Shown here: in pieces, positions 1 to 8,476 of the stretch | Layout: every line of letters begins with the position of its first letter | Position numbering within the stretch: the first letter of the stretch is position 1 | Assembly: GCA_002707365.1 (NCBI GenBank) | Contig: PAMQ01000007.1 | Span: 1 to 42,922 of the forward strand | From: Trueperaceae bacterium | GTDB lineage: Bacteria > Deinococcota > Deinococci > Deinococcales > Trueperaceae | DNA: 42,922 nucleotides | Direction: 5' to 3' | Notes under the pieces: generated by a model | What the model saw: only the letters and a program-made list of their open reading frames with translations | What the model was told of the DNA's origin: nothing | Database searches by the model: none | Translations under genes and position numbers: made by a program

Positions 1-81
1 TCACCATGTAAATGTGAAGTTTGGTGACACTGGTGTGCTTGAAGATATCAGTTTTGACATGGAAGCAGGCCAGTCCTTAGC
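1..81 (+). repeat. Left arm of an 81-base perfect inverted repeat (5' part of znuC)
   Basis: Bases 1-81 are identical to the reverse complement of 1740-1820. Identity stops at base 82 (a against g). The left limit cannot be seen because the window begins inside the repeat. Confidence 0.97.
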
Positions 82-715
82 AGTTGTCGGTCCTAATGGT
101 GGTGGAAAATCAACACTATTCCGAGTTGCTTTAGGACTGGTCAGTCCTAATCGTGGGCAAGCTGCGATCTTTGGCCAAGAACCAAGAAAGGCGTCTCCCG
201 CTGTAGGTTATGTACCCCAACTAAAAACTTTTGACCGGAGCTTCCCTACTAACGCCCTCGAGTTAGTTGTGTCTGGTATTCGGCGTGCCTGGCCAGCACG
301 AGTAACACGCCAAGAACACCAGCAGGCAGATCGGGCGTTAGATGGTGTTGGGGCCAGACACTTGCTCAAGCGCTCATTATCACGTCTTTCCGGTGGGGAA
401 TTGCAGCGTGTATTTCTTGCTCGCGCTCTGGTGAAGGAACCCAATCTTGTTCTTCTAGACGAACCTGCAACCGGGGTTGATTTCCTAGCCGAGAACGACC
501 TTTATGACCTGTTGGAACGTTATCAAGAAGCAACAGGTGCGGCTATAGCTATGATCACCCACGATCTTGCCGCAGCTAGGTACCATGCCTCGCAGGTGCT
601 GGTGCTGAACCGCCGAGTTCATGGTTTTGGTTGTCCTGAAGAGGTGTTACACGAGGATTATCTTCGTGGAGCTTATGGTCATGTGGGTCACTCTCATGAT
701 TTCACATTCGGATAA
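2..715 (+). CDS. znuC: Zinc/manganese ABC transporter ATP-binding protein ZnuC, 5' end cut by the window
   Basis: This is the ATPase subunit of a ZnuABC-type importer that drives uptake of Zn2+ or Mn2+ across the inner membrane. Visible motifs are Walker A GPNGGGKST, a Q-loop (VPQ), the signature LSGGELQR, Walker B LVLLDEP and the H-loop histidine in MITHD. The reading frame is open to the left edge (H-V-N-V before the GTG at 14). The inverted partial copy at 1703-1843 shows the native start to be an ATG about 13 codons upstream of that GTG, so the GTG is not the true start. znuB follows after 15 bases. The metal is not decided by the sequence, but the Fur/Zur-type gene nearby and the His-rich ZnuA favour zinc. 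Confidence 0.92.
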   Translation, partial: HHVNVKFGDTGVLEDISFDMEAGQSLAVVGPNGGGKSTLFRVALGLVSPNRGQAAIFGQEPRKASPAVGYVPQLKTFDRSFPTNALELVVSGIRRAWPARVTRQEHQQADRALDGVGARHLLKRSLSRLSGGELQRVFLARALVKEPNLVLLDEPATGVDFLAENDLYDLLERYQEATGAAIAMITHDLAAARYHASQVLVLNRRVHGFGCPEEVLHEDYLRGAYGHVGHSHDFTFG

Positions 716-730
716 TACACGTTAGGACCT

Positions 731-1585
731 ATGGAATTCATTGAACTTTTTGAGTTTGCGTTTATGCGGCGGGCATTAATTGCTGGTCTCCTGATTGCTT
801 TGATGACAAGTATCCTAGGGGTTTTTGTTGTGCAAAGGGGCCTAGCGTTCCTCGGTGATGGTCTCGCGCATGCTTCTTTTGGCGGAATGGGTTTAGGAGC
901 CCTCATAATTTTTGGCCTTGGGGCGTCTCTGGGGACTGATATTTTCCGACAACCTCTCTGGGTTGCACTACCATTCACCATAATGGCGGCATTAGGAATA
1001 GCTTGGGTTCGTGACCAAACTAACCTTGCGAGTGATACGGCAGTTGGGGTGTTCTTCGCTGTTTCCGTGTCATTAGGGGTAATCTTCTTCTCGATTATTC
1101 CACCAGATGCTGATATTGGGGTCGACGTTTTTGACCTTCTGTTCGGTTCAATCTTGGGGATACGTCAAGTAGATCTTCTATTGATTGTGATTGTTTGTGT
1201 TTTGTCTTTGCTGTTTTTCGCCTTAGCTTGGGGACACCTTGGTTACGCAACCTTTGACGAAGAAATGGCAAAGGTTGATGGGATAAGATCTAGGATTTTG
1301 GAGTACCTGCTTTTTGCAATAGCTGGCGTTGTAGTTGCTGTAAGTGCTTTTGTGGTGGGAATTATTCTGATCGCTGCTTATTTAGTTATTCCTGCTGCGG
1401 CTGCTCGGTTGTTATCACGTTCACTTATTGAATGGACAATTATCTCTTTGGGGATAGGCGTGATAACGACATTTCTTGGATTGATAATGTCATTTGTTCT
1501 GGATGTTCCGAGCGGGAGTACGATTGTGTTATCCCAGGCCTTAACCTTTATACTTGCAATCTTTTTCGGGAAACTTAGAGCTTAA
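731..1585 (+). CDS. znuB: Zinc/manganese ABC transporter permease ZnuB (ABC-3 family)
   Basis: This is the membrane channel subunit of the ZnuABC importer. It has 284 residues with about eight hydrophobic helices, the usual size for the ABC-3 family. The family-typical stretch FLGDGLAHASFGGMGLG lies near residues 37-53 and VVGIILIAAYLVIPAAAA near residues 208-225. The ATG at 731 is preceded by AGGA, a modest ribosome binding site, 15 bases after the znuC stop, so the two are co-transcribed. znuA lies beyond on the opposite strand, which is unusual for this operon. See the inverted repeat entries for a likely explanation. Confidence 0.92.
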   Translation: MEFIELFEFAFMRRALIAGLLIALMTSILGVFVVQRGLAFLGDGLAHASFGGMGLGALIIFGLGASLGTDIFRQPLWVALPFTIMAALGIAWVRDQTNLASDTAVGVFFAVSVSLGVIFFSIIPPDADIGVDVFDLLFGSILGIRQVDLLLIVIVCVLSLLFFALAWGHLGYATFDEEMAKVDGIRSRILEYLLFAIAGVVVAVSAFVVGIILIAAYLVIPAAAARLLSRSLIEWTIISLGIGVITTFLGLIMSFVLDVPSGSTIVLSQALTFILAIFFGKLRA

Positions 1586-1702
1586 AAACGATCTGATGGA
1601 TGTAAATCCACGCGGACAAGGCGGTATGACTAGGCCGTAAGAGAATCCTAAAATATTAGATCTTACTATTACAAGCTAGATAATGTAGTGTCATGTTTTT
1701 TC

Positions 1703-1843
1703 TTATAAATATTTTTCAATTTTGGCTAATTCGATAATCGCTAAGGACTGGCCTGCTTCCATGTCAAAACTGATATCTTCAAGCACACCAGTGTCACCAA
1801 ACTTCACATTTACATGGTGAAAATGCAAAGCCGGCGGGTTCAT
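1703..1843 (-). pseudogene. Truncated second copy of the znuC start, fused to unrelated codons
   Basis: On the minus strand an ATG lies 3 bases after the znuA stop and opens a 46-residue frame. Its first 35 residues (MNPPALHFHHVNVKFG and on to GQSLA) are the N-terminus of ZnuC. At the edge of the inverted repeat the frame runs into 11 unrelated codons and stops at 1703. It breaks off just before Walker A, so it cannot work as an ATPase. It shows that znuC originally followed znuA directly. It is either the scar of an inversion or an assembly or amplification chimera. Confidence 0.85.
1740..1820 (-). repeat. Right arm of the 81-base inverted repeat
   Basis: This is the reverse complement of bases 1-81. 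It lies just downstream of znuA on the same strand as znuA, where znuC would be expected in a normal znuACB operon. Confidence 0.97.
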
Positions 1844-1846
1844 TCG

Positions 1847-2761
1847 TTAATTACTAAGGCCCCGTAAAATCATTTCGGCATTGTATCGCATAAGATCTTG
1901 ATAAGACGGTCTATCCCCAAAACCACCAAGCGGATCAAGAGTCTCTAATTTCACTCCTGCGCTTTGTGCAATAATTTTGGCTGGACGAGTATCTAACTGA
2001 AACTCCGCAAATACTGCACGCGCCCCAGAGGCACGGACGCTATCCAGTGCCTTCTTAAGGTAAGAAATGCTCGGTTCTCTACCTGGGAAAGGTTCGATGC
2101 TCATCATAAGTTTCAGATCATATCGGTCAGCGAAGTAGCCCCATGCATCGTGATACGCCACAAATGGTTGTCCGGCTACCTCTGCTAATGCTGCAGATAG
2201 CTCCTCATGAAGGATAACTAAATCTTTGCGCAGAGTGGTGGCATTTAATCTATATTGCTCTTCCCCTTCTGGGTCAACTTTTATTAATTCCTGTTCTAAT
2301 AAATCAACGATTTGAATCATCACAATAGGATCAAGCCAGAAATGAGGATCCGGACCGAAGTAGTGATGCCCAGCGTGTGACCAACCATCATCATGGCCGT
2401 CGTGATTATCATGGTCAGTTGACACTAAGGGAAGGTCGACTTTATCTATAAGTTTTATGACTGAAGCTTGAGTTTCACTCGCTATTATCAAATCCTCAAT
2501 CCAAGCATCCACTCCACCGTTTACAACTACTAATTCTGCTTTTGATAATTTAACTAGATCACTTGGGCTCGGATCAAACGTATGTAGCGATTTACCTGGG
2601 GAAATCATTACATGCACCGGCAACCGATCCCCAACTAGTTGTTCAACTAAACTGGCGTGTGGTGGGATTGAAACAACGATCTCGGCAACACAACTACCAC
2701 CGAAGATACCTAGGGTGAGGAACGTTAGGTAACAAATAACTTTAGGACGAAAGTTTTTCAC
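1847..2761 (-). CDS. znuA: Zinc ABC transporter substrate-binding protein ZnuA
   Basis: This is the extracytoplasmic metal-binding component of the importer, a cluster A-I solute-binding protein of 304 residues. An N-terminal signal sequence covers about residues 1-26. It contains GGSC, which is only a poor lipobox, so lipid anchoring is unclear. Likely metal ligands are H60 (GKSLHTF), H140 (DPHFWLDP) and the histidine in AYHDAWG. Between them, residues 117-133 form a His/Asp-rich loop (DHDNHDGHDDGWSHAGHH), typical of zinc rather than manganese binders. The start is GTG at 2761 with AAAGGA upstream. A possible -10 box (TATGTT) lies further upstream. It is divergent from pyrE. Confidence 0.94.
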   Translation of the reverse strand: MKNFRPKVICYLTFLTLGIFGGSCVAEIVVSIPPHASLVEQLVGDRLPVHVMISPGKSLHTFDPSPSDLVKLSKAELVVVNGGVDAWIEDLIIASETQASVIKLIDKVDLPLVSTDHDNHDGHDDGWSHAGHHYFGPDPHFWLDPIVMIQIVDLLEQELIKVDPEGEEQYRLNATTLRKDLVILHEELSAALAEVAGQPFVAYHDAWGYFADRYDLKLMMSIEPFPGREPSISYLKKALDSVRASGARAVFAEFQLDTRPAKIIAQSAGVKLETLDPLGGFGDRPSYQDLMRYNAEMILRGLSN

Positions 2762-2873
2762 TATTGATAATCCTTTCTCATTAATAACCTTGGGAACATA
2801 CCACGAAACCTAGGCACCTTCTTAGTATCTGGGATTACATAGCGTCTATTAAAACGTAAAATAGAAACCCAGG

Positions 2874-2879
2874 TACAAT
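2874..2879 (+). promoter_or_regulatory. Candidate leaderless -10 box for pyrE
   Basis: TACAAT ends 6 bases before the GTG start of pyrE. No convincing -35 and no ribosome binding site are visible, which suggests transcription starts at or near the start codon. Confidence 0.55.
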
Positions 2880-2885
2880 GTATTT

Positions 2886-3419
2886 GTGAGTAACGAAAAC
2901 CTTGCAAAAGAAATTTATGATGCCTGCCACCTTAAAGGAAACTTTCTTCTTCGCTCTGGCGCAATCAGTAAAGAATACTTCGATAAATACCTATTCGAAT
3001 CCCAGCCAGGTCTCCTAATGAAAATTGCTAAGGCCTTAATTCCGCTGATCCCCCCAGAAACCGAAATCCTAGCAGGATTAGAACTTGGCGGCGTTCCCCT
3101 AGCAGTAATCCTCTCGCAGTTAACAAACCTACCTACTGCTTTCGTGCGTAAGGAAGCGAAAGCCTATGGCACTAAAAAAATAGCTGAAGGAATAGAAATT
3201 GACGGCGCTAAAGTACTACTAGTTGAGGATGTAGTCACCTCTGGAGGGCAACTCATTCTCTCTGCTTCTGACCTTCGGTCTATAGGGGCCGACCTGACAA
3301 ATGCTGTTTGCGTAATTGATCGAGAAGCTGGGGGAGTAGAAAATCTTTCTGCTGAAAGCATACAACTAGAAGCCCTTTTTTCGATGAGCTTACTCAAGCA
3401 TCAATCTTCTCAGGGCTGA
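2886..3419 (+). CDS. pyrE: Orotate phosphoribosyltransferase
   Basis: PyrE joins orotate to PRPP to give orotidine 5'-phosphate, the fifth step of pyrimidine synthesis, in the cytoplasm. The protein has 177 residues. The PRPP-binding loop [13 protein letters not shown] is at about residues 110-122, and [12 protein letters not shown] at about 91-102 matches the flexible catalytic loop. The start is GTG at 2886, directly behind a TACAAT box. The last 10 bases overlap the convergent moaB gene on the other strand. No other pyrimidine genes are adjacent. Confidence 0.93.
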   Translation: MSNENLAKEIYDACHLKGNFLLRSGAISKEYFDKYLFESQPGLLMKIAKALIPLIPPETEILAGLELGGVPLAVILSQLTNLPTAFVRKEAKAYGTKKIAEGIEIDGAKVLLVEDVVTSGGQLILSASDLRSIGADLTNAVCVIDREAGGVENLSAESIQLEALFSMSLLKHQSSQG

Positions 3420-3928
3420 TCGTGTCGGAACACTTCGAAAACAAGATGACTTAATTCATCTCTTAAAAGTTTTTCCCAACCCGTACGCACAGCATTCCGA
3501 GATCCTGGCAAAGCAAAGATTAACCCACCGTCAGCCAGGCCACCAACTGCACGGGAAAGCATCGCTGCCCCACCGACTTCTTTAAACGACAGCATCCGAA
3601 AAAGTTCGCCAAAACCTGGCATCGGCTTCACAATAAGAGAAGTCACGATTGGAATTGTCACGTCTCGGCCTGCTATGCCAGTACCTCCCGAGGAAATCAC
3701 CACCTGCGCCGGTCCGTCGAGGAGATCCTGCAGAGCATTCCTAATTTCTGCTTCCTCATCCCTGACGATCCTACGATCCACAAGAGTGTGACCCAAACGG
3801 CTTAGCTCTACCTCCAGATAATCCGAGCTGGCATCGTTGTAAATAGTCCTCGTGTCACTAATAGTAAGCAACGCTATAGCAACAGATTTTGGCCCCGCAC
3901 TCAAATGATCTGACCTACCTGAATCCAT
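3410..3928 (-). CDS. moaB: MoaB/Mog-family molybdenum cofactor protein
   Basis: This is a 172-residue MoaB/Mog-type domain. In Mog the fold adenylylates molybdopterin before molybdenum insertion. In many MoaB proteins the role is less clear. The family motif [16 protein letters not shown] spans about residues 76-91, where the usual proline after GIA is replaced by glycine, and the conserved MPGFGELFR follows near residues 102-111. The ATG at 3928 sits 7 bases after TAGACT. It overlaps pyrE tail to tail by 10 bases and diverges from the HIT gene. No other moa or moe gene is in the window, although a MobA-like protein is encoded at 10782-11507. Confidence 0.85.
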   Translation of the reverse strand: MDSGRSDHLSAGPKSVAIALLTISDTRTIYNDASSDYLEVELSRLGHTLVDRRIVRDEEAEIRNALQDLLDGPAQVVISSGGTGIAGRDVTIPIVTSLIVKPMPGFGELFRMLSFKEVGGAAMLSRAVGGLADGGLIFALPGSRNAVRTGWEKLLRDELSHLVFEVFRHDQP

Positions 3929-3935
3929 TCTCGAC

Positions 3936-3941
3936 AGTCTA
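3936..3941 (-). promoter_or_regulatory. Candidate leaderless -10 box for moaB
   Basis: TAGACT on the minus strand lies 7 bases before the moaB ATG. No ribosome binding site is visible between them. Confidence 0.5.
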
Positions 3942-3968
3942 CACTCGAACGGAACTCCAAGTAAAAGT

Positions 3969-3974
3969 TAGAGT
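3969..3974 (+). promoter_or_regulatory. Candidate leaderless -10 box for the HIT gene
   Basis: TAGAGT lies 7 bases before the ATG at 3982. This supports that start over the longer open frame beginning at 3889. Confidence 0.5.
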
Positions 3975-3981
3975 ATGGGCC

Positions 3982-4335
3982 ATGTGCCAAGATAATGTAT
4001 TTGCCAAAATCGTAACTGGAAAGATACAAGCGGACATAGTCTATAAGGATAATCTCGTTACGGCCTTTCGCGACAATAATCCACAAGCACCTACACATAT
4101 ACTTATTGTCCCAAACACAATAATCCCGAGCGCCGACCATGTCCTTCCAGAACATGAGCCGGCCCTCGGTAGAATGTTCACGGTGGCAAAAGATGTTGCT
4201 AGAGAAGAAAAGCTCGACAAAGGCTACCGTCTTTTGGTTAACTGCAAAGAACACGGAGGCCAGGAAATCTACCATCTTCACATGCACTTAATCGGTGGCC
4301 AGCCTTTAGGTCCGATAATCGCACCGAGTCTGTGA
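3982..4335 (+). CDS. HIT-family nucleotide phosphohydrolase (HinT-like)
   Basis: This is a histidine-triad protein of 117 residues, the usual HinT length. HinT enzymes hydrolyse nucleoside 5'-phosphoramidates and aminoacyl-adenylates. The catalytic triad is HLHMHLIGG at about residues 98-106, and NVFAKIVTGKIQADIVY at the N-terminus is classic for the family. I chose the ATG at 3982 because homologues begin with this segment and a TAGAGT box lies 7 bases upstream. The open frame continues to 3889 but that part overlaps moaB and looks noncoding. The Fur/Zur-type gene follows 37 bases downstream with its own promoter-like box. Confidence 0.9.
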   Translation: MCQDNVFAKIVTGKIQADIVYKDNLVTAFRDNNPQAPTHILIVPNTIIPSADHVLPEHEPALGRMFTVAKDVAREEKLDKGYRLLVNCKEHGGQEIYHLHMHLIGGQPLGPIIAPSL

Positions 4336-4358
4336 CTGTTCGACCCATCACAGGTTGT

Positions 4359-4364
4359 TACACT
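4359..4364 (+). promoter_or_regulatory. Candidate leaderless -10 box for the Fur/Zur-type gene
   Basis: TACACT lies 8 bases before the ATG at 4373. No ribosome binding site is visible. Confidence 0.45.
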
Positions 4365-4372
4365 CTTATTAG

Positions 4373-4747
4373 ATGAATCGGAACACACTACAGAAAACAG
4401 CCATTCTGCGAGCTCTCCAGAAAGCATCTGGACCTGTCACTCCCAAAGAGCTTAGGGACCTGACACAAACAGAGTTAAAAGGCATAGGGCTAGCGACCAT
4501 CTATAGAAATCTCCACCGCCTTCAGGAACAAGGGAAGGTGACTCCGGTCCACCTGCCAAACGATTCAACTCGGTATGAACCCTCTGGTAGAGATCATCAC
4601 CACCACTTTCGATGCGAATCATGCAACATGGTATTCGAACTCCTTTCAAGCTGCCCACCGCCTGAGGAGACCACCGTGCCAAACGGCTTTGCAGTACACG
4701 GCCACGAACTCGTACTTTATGGCCTATGTATAGATTGCCAAGGATAA
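4373..4747 (+). CDS. Fur-family metal-responsive repressor, probably Zur
   Basis: This is a DNA-binding repressor of 124 residues. The winged helix covers about residues 1-70 (recognition helix around GLATIYRNLHRLQEQGKV) and the C-terminal half is for metal binding and dimerization. Visible ligands are H75-H78 (DHHHHFRC), the structural zinc pairs C81/C84 and C119/C122, plus H109 and H111. It lacks the long acidic segments of many iron-sensing Fur proteins. Lying about 1.6 kb from znuA and immediately before a YibE/F gene with a His-rich tail, it most likely senses zinc, though PerR or Mur roles cannot be excluded. The yibE/F-type gene starts 12 bases after its stop. Confidence 0.85.
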   Translation: MNRNTLQKTAILRALQKASGPVTPKELRDLTQTELKGIGLATIYRNLHRLQEQGKVTPVHLPNDSTRYEPSGRDHHHHFRCESCNMVFELLSSCPPPEETTVPNGFAVHGHELVLYGLCIDCQG

Positions 4748-4759
4748 CTTAGAGGTTTC

Positions 4760-5872
4760 ATGTCAGTCCTAGCCTCAGCCATTCTAATTTCTAGCTCAAT
4801 ACTTTTTGGGACAATCAGTCAGGCTCAACCCAAACTCGAAGCCGATTTCGGCTACGTTGAGGGACGAATTAAAGATATTATTGCGTCCTCAAAACACGAT
4901 GGTCACTCTACAGCACTAGTTCAATTACGAAGCGGCCACGTGGTACGAGCAGAAATTCCCAGAGTCGATCAATTCACCCCCAAAGACCTCCCACCGTTCA
5001 AAGAGGGACAACGCGTAGAACTTTACTATTCTTACGGGACTGATGGCCAACACCAATTCGTGGTCTCAGACTGGGTCCGCCGCCCCTCCTTGTTCTGGTT
5101 AATAGGAATTTTCCTACTGGTCTCGATTGTTGTCGCTCGCTTTAAGGGTTTCCGAGCATTTCTTTCAACAGCAGCTAGCCTGCTGATAGTAGTGGCCTTT
5201 ATAATTCCTCAAATCCTTGCTGGCTGGAACCCGATTGTAGTATCTCTTGTCGGCGTTGGAAGCATACTCATCTTAGCCATTTACTTTGTACATGGACTGA
5301 ATTGGAGCACGACTGCAGCTTTAGCCGGTACGCTTGCAGCTGTCCTAATGACAATGGCGCTCGGTATAGCGTTCACTGAATGGAGCTACTTAACAGGTTT
5401 CGGCTCTGACGAAGCATTAATGATTAACGCTGGTGCTAATCAAATAAACCTCAAAGGTCTGCTCCTAGCTGGTCTTTTGATAGGCGCCTTAGGCGCACTT
5501 ACTGACATCACCATAGTTCAGGCCAGCGTAATTAGAGAACTAGCCCACGTAAATCCGGAGTTAACTGCCAGAGAACTATACCAACGCGGAATGAATGTAG
5601 GCCGGGATCACGTTGGCTCTTTAGTGAACACCTTAGTCTTAGCGTATACTGGAGCTTCTCTGCCACTCCTTTTGCTACTTACGCTAAACGATTTCAGTTT
5701 CGCTCGGGCTCTAAATATAGAACTAGTGGCTACGGAAATTATCCAAATCTTGGTTGGTTCAGTAGGACTCGTACTCAGTGTGCCAATTACAACCTACATA
5801 GCTGCCTTATTATTCCGAGGGGACCGGTTACCAATACAACCAAGTGAACTCAATCATCAACACCATCATTAA
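4760..5872 (+). CDS. YibE/F-family multipass membrane protein
   Basis: This YibE/F-like protein has 370 residues. A signal-like hydrophobic N-terminus (about 1-22) leads into an extracytoplasmic beta-rich part (about 25-105), then about seven membrane helices from residue 113 on. The family stretch GALGALTDITIVQASVIREL lies at about residues 242-261. The function of the family is not firmly established; transport has been proposed. The protein ends in NHQHHH, a possible metal-binding tail. It begins 12 bases after the Fur/Zur-type gene, with AGAGG as a ribosome binding site, so the pair is probably one transcript and the protein may act in zinc homeostasis (inference). Confidence 0.85.
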   Translation: MSVLASAILISSSILFGTISQAQPKLEADFGYVEGRIKDIIASSKHDGHSTALVQLRSGHVVRAEIPRVDQFTPKDLPPFKEGQRVELYYSYGTDGQHQFVVSDWVRRPSLFWLIGIFLLVSIVVARFKGFRAFLSTAASLLIVVAFIIPQILAGWNPIVVSLVGVGSILILAIYFVHGLNWSTTAALAGTLAAVLMTMALGIAFTEWSYLTGFGSDEALMINAGANQINLKGLLLAGLLIGALGALTDITIVQASVIRELAHVNPELTARELYQRGMNVGRDHVGSLVNTLVLAYTGASLPLLLLLTLNDFSFARALNIELVATEIIQILVGSVGLVLSVPITTYIAALLFRGDRLPIQPSELNHQHHH

Positions 5873-6094
5873 CTCTGCTTGTCGAAAAACTAAAGTAACA
5901 CCCTAAAAAACAGCCAGCTATACTAGCCTACTTTCTGCGGGAGCAAAGTAACAATTGGAATAGTAGTAACCAAATGTAATGGGGACAACAAAACCTTTCC
6001 ACCCCTAGTCTTCCCATTGCCAATTTTAAAAACAAGTCCTTCAACCACCCAAACTATGCGCACTACAAACACTGGGGGTAAACTTAAACTACTG

Positions 6095-7597
6095 ATGAAA
6101 TTATACACAGGACAAGACATGAAAATGGTTGATAAAAAAGCGATCGAGACTGGCATCCCCTCAATCGTCTTGATGGAAAACGCCGGACGATCAATAGCAG
6201 ACGACCTCCTTAAACGTTGGCCAACTACCAAAAACGTAGTCATACTTTGTGGCAATGGAAACAATGGAGGCGACGGTTACGTAGCTGCCAGGCATCTGAA
6301 GGAATCTGGTCTAGACGTCACAATTTTCGAAACCGATAACAAACTAACTAACGCTAGTAAAGACACTCAGGCAGCTCGAACTTCTGCTAGGGCTCATAGG
6401 ATTCCCTTCAGGAATATAGCCACGTTCTTATCTGGACCAATGCCATCAACCGATGTTTTTGTGGACTCCCTACTTGGTAGCGGCTTGTCCCGACCGCTCG
6501 AAGGTCAACTCGCTGAGATCGTCATTAAGATAAACACAACTGACCAGCCGGTCCTCAGCGTAGACATCCCAACTGGGGTAGGTGCTGATCAGGCCCAACC
6601 TCTTGGAGTCCACGTACGTGCAACTCGCACCGTACAACTAGCTGGCGCCAAATTAGCCAGCGCTCTATTCCCAGCACGGGCCGCTTTCGGTGAAATCTCC
6701 ACAGTCCCAATTGGTATCCCAAATGACGTGTTACACCGATATTCCACCACGGATCTTGTGACTCGGCAATACATCCAAGATAATGCACCTAGGCGTTTAC
6801 GATCTGGGCACAAGTATTCCGCAGGAACCGTCCTAGTGATTGGCGGATCAACGCAGTACTCTGGGGCAGCAGAGTTAGCTGCCCGTTCAGCACTACGCGC
6901 AGGCTCTGGACTCGTGTCCGTTCTTGCTGAGGACCCTCAAGCTGCAACCTGGCCCGACATAATCAGGTACAAATGGAAATCCAGTAAGGTTTTAGCTCAA
7001 CAAGTAGCAAGTATCAAGAACGCTAAATCCCATGCCCGCGTTATTGGACCCGGCCTTGACTCAAAATTGGCAAACCAAGTACCCTCAATCCTCGCATTAG
7101 ATAAAACTCCCACTGTATTGGATGCTGGGGCACTCCAACCCGGACACGAACTAAGCAAGGCCACCAAAAGACACGGTGCTTGTGTTTTGACTCCTCACCT
7201 TGGTGAAGCAAGCTTCCTTTTAGGGAGCGACATTTCAGAAATAATTGATGATCCAGTTGGAGCAGCGTCAGAAATGGCGAAGGAATACAGCGCAGTCTTA
7301 GTACTTAAAGGAGCTACCACCGTTATCGCCTCACCAAAAGAAAGAATAGCCATCAGTACATTTGGCCATCCTGGTATGGCTACTGCAGGCACAGGAGATG
7401 TTCTTGCTGGTCTCCTTGGTGCATGGCTCGCCACTTCAACCGACCCCTTTATAAGTTCCAGTGCAGCAGTGGGTATGCACGGCATTACTGGAGAAATAGC
7501 TGGAAACGAAAAAGGCGTTGGAATGATTGCTTCTGATCTCGTCGAATCCCTACCAACATCGCGACAGAAGCTCCACATGATAGGCTTCGCGCGATGA
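6095..7597 (+). CDS. nnr: Bifunctional NAD(P)HX epimerase and ADP/ATP-dependent NAD(P)HX dehydratase
   Basis: This enzyme repairs hydrated, damaged NADH and NADPH: the N-terminal YjeF_N domain interconverts the R and S hydrates and the C-terminal ribokinase-like domain dehydrates the S form using ADP or ATP. The epimerase part (about residues 1-210) shows MENAGRS and GNGNNGGDGYVAARHL. The dehydratase part (about 225-500) shows HPGMATAGTGDVLAGLLGAW. From the ATG at 6095 the protein has 500 residues. The open frame reaches back to 6017, but homologues start close to KLYTGQDM and the extra 26 residues are low in hydrophobic content. thrB overlaps its stop by 4 bases. Confidence 0.92.
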   Translation: MKLYTGQDMKMVDKKAIETGIPSIVLMENAGRSIADDLLKRWPTTKNVVILCGNGNNGGDGYVAARHLKESGLDVTIFETDNKLTNASKDTQAARTSARAHRIPFRNIATFLSGPMPSTDVFVDSLLGSGLSRPLEGQLAEIVIKINTTDQPVLSVDIPTGVGADQAQPLGVHVRATRTVQLAGAKLASALFPARAAFGEISTVPIGIPNDVLHRYSTTDLVTRQYIQDNAPRRLRSGHKYSAGTVLVIGGSTQYSGAAELAARSALRAGSGLVSVLAEDPQAATWPDIIRYKWKSSKVLAQQVASIKNAKSHARVIGPGLDSKLANQVPSILALDKTPTVLDAGALQPGHELSKATKRHGACVLTPHLGEASFLLGSDISEIIDDPVGAASEMAKEYSAVLVLKGATTVIASPKERIAISTFGHPGMATAGTGDVLAGLLGAWLATSTDPFISSSAAVGMHGITGEIAGNEKGVGMIASDLVESLPTSRQKLHMIGFAR

Positions 7598-8472
7598 TAC
7601 AAGTGCGCGTACCTGCAACCAGCGCAAACCTCGGACCAGGTTTCGATTGCCTCGGGATAGCTCTTGACCTAGAACTATCAGTGGTCATGACGCCTAGCGC
7701 TTATGATCACTTTAGATACACCGGAGAGGGCATGATCCCAGAAACATCTGACAATTTGATTCATGTCGGCTTCAGAGAAGCATTTAGAAGGTCCGGAAAT
7801 TCGTTTCCACGAGCAACCTTTACAGTAGATAACCCAATTCCCTTGGCTCGTGGACTAGGATCTTCCTCTGCAGCCCTAATTGCTGGGGCTGCTGTTGCCG
7901 ATCACATGTTAGGTAACCCTTTGGGTCGAGAAGGTGTATTCCAACTCACCGCAGAGCTCGAAGGTCATCCAGATAATGTTGCCCCCGCAACCTTTGGTGG
8001 TTTCACTGTTTCTACCAGAAATTCAGAAAACGGTTACCTAAGTAGAAGCCTCTCAATACCAGCTAATTGGCGATTACTATTTGGTGTACCAGCTTTTGAA
8101 CTCGCCACCACTAAAGCTCGAGAAATACTACCTGATAAATACAATCGAAACACTACGGTTCTTACTGCAGGACGAGTAGCTCTTTGGACCCTAGCAGTTG
8201 CTGAAGAGGACCCCTCTCTTTTACGAACGGCCTCCCAAGACGACCTGCACGAACCCTACCGGGAATCCTTAATCCCTGGCTTCATGCAGACTAAACAAAA
8301 ACTATACGACCACGGCGCCTATGCAGCATTTTTATCTGGCGGTGGACCATCAATTGGTGCAATTTGCGATGATTCTACTGCCCCGGAGTGCAAATCCATC
8401 CTCAATGATTTCGTTGGTTCCACCGGCCAGGTATTCGACCTCACCGCTGGAACCGGTTACCGCATAACCTAA
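7594..8472 (+). CDS. thrB: Homoserine kinase
   Basis: ThrB phosphorylates homoserine to O-phosphohomoserine in threonine synthesis. It is a GHMP kinase of 292 residues. The N-terminal VRVPATSANLGPGFDCLG is diagnostic, the ATP-binding loop PLARGLGSSSAALIAG is at about residues 84-99, and the C-terminal glycine motif AFLSGGGPSIGAI at about 243-255. Its ATG overlaps the nnr stop (ATGA), so translation is coupled. No thrC or hom gene is in the window, and the link to nnr looks like transcriptional convenience rather than pathway logic. Confidence 0.94.
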   Translation: MIQVRVPATSANLGPGFDCLGIALDLELSVVMTPSAYDHFRYTGEGMIPETSDNLIHVGFREAFRRSGNSFPRATFTVDNPIPLARGLGSSSAALIAGAAVADHMLGNPLGREGVFQLTAELEGHPDNVAPATFGGFTVSTRNSENGYLSRSLSIPANWRLLFGVPAFELATTKAREILPDKYNRNTTVLTAGRVALWTLAVAEEDPSLLRTASQDDLHEPYRESLIPGFMQTKQKLYDHGAYAAFLSGGGPSIGAICDDSTAPECKSILNDFVGSTGQVFDLTAGTGYRIT

Positions 8473-8476
8473 AAGA

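Noticed and set aside
2762-2885. Possible Zur operator between znuA and pyrE
   Set aside because: AT-rich half-sites such as TATT and AATA occur, but no convincing palindrome matching a known Zur box could be found by eye.
2994-3003. TTCGAATCCC, resembling a tRNA T-loop
   Set aside because: It lies inside the pyrE coding frame and no acceptor or anticodon stem fits around it.
3901-4287. 128-residue minus-strand frame over the HIT gene
   Set aside because: It is antisense to a clear HIT protein and shows no family features.
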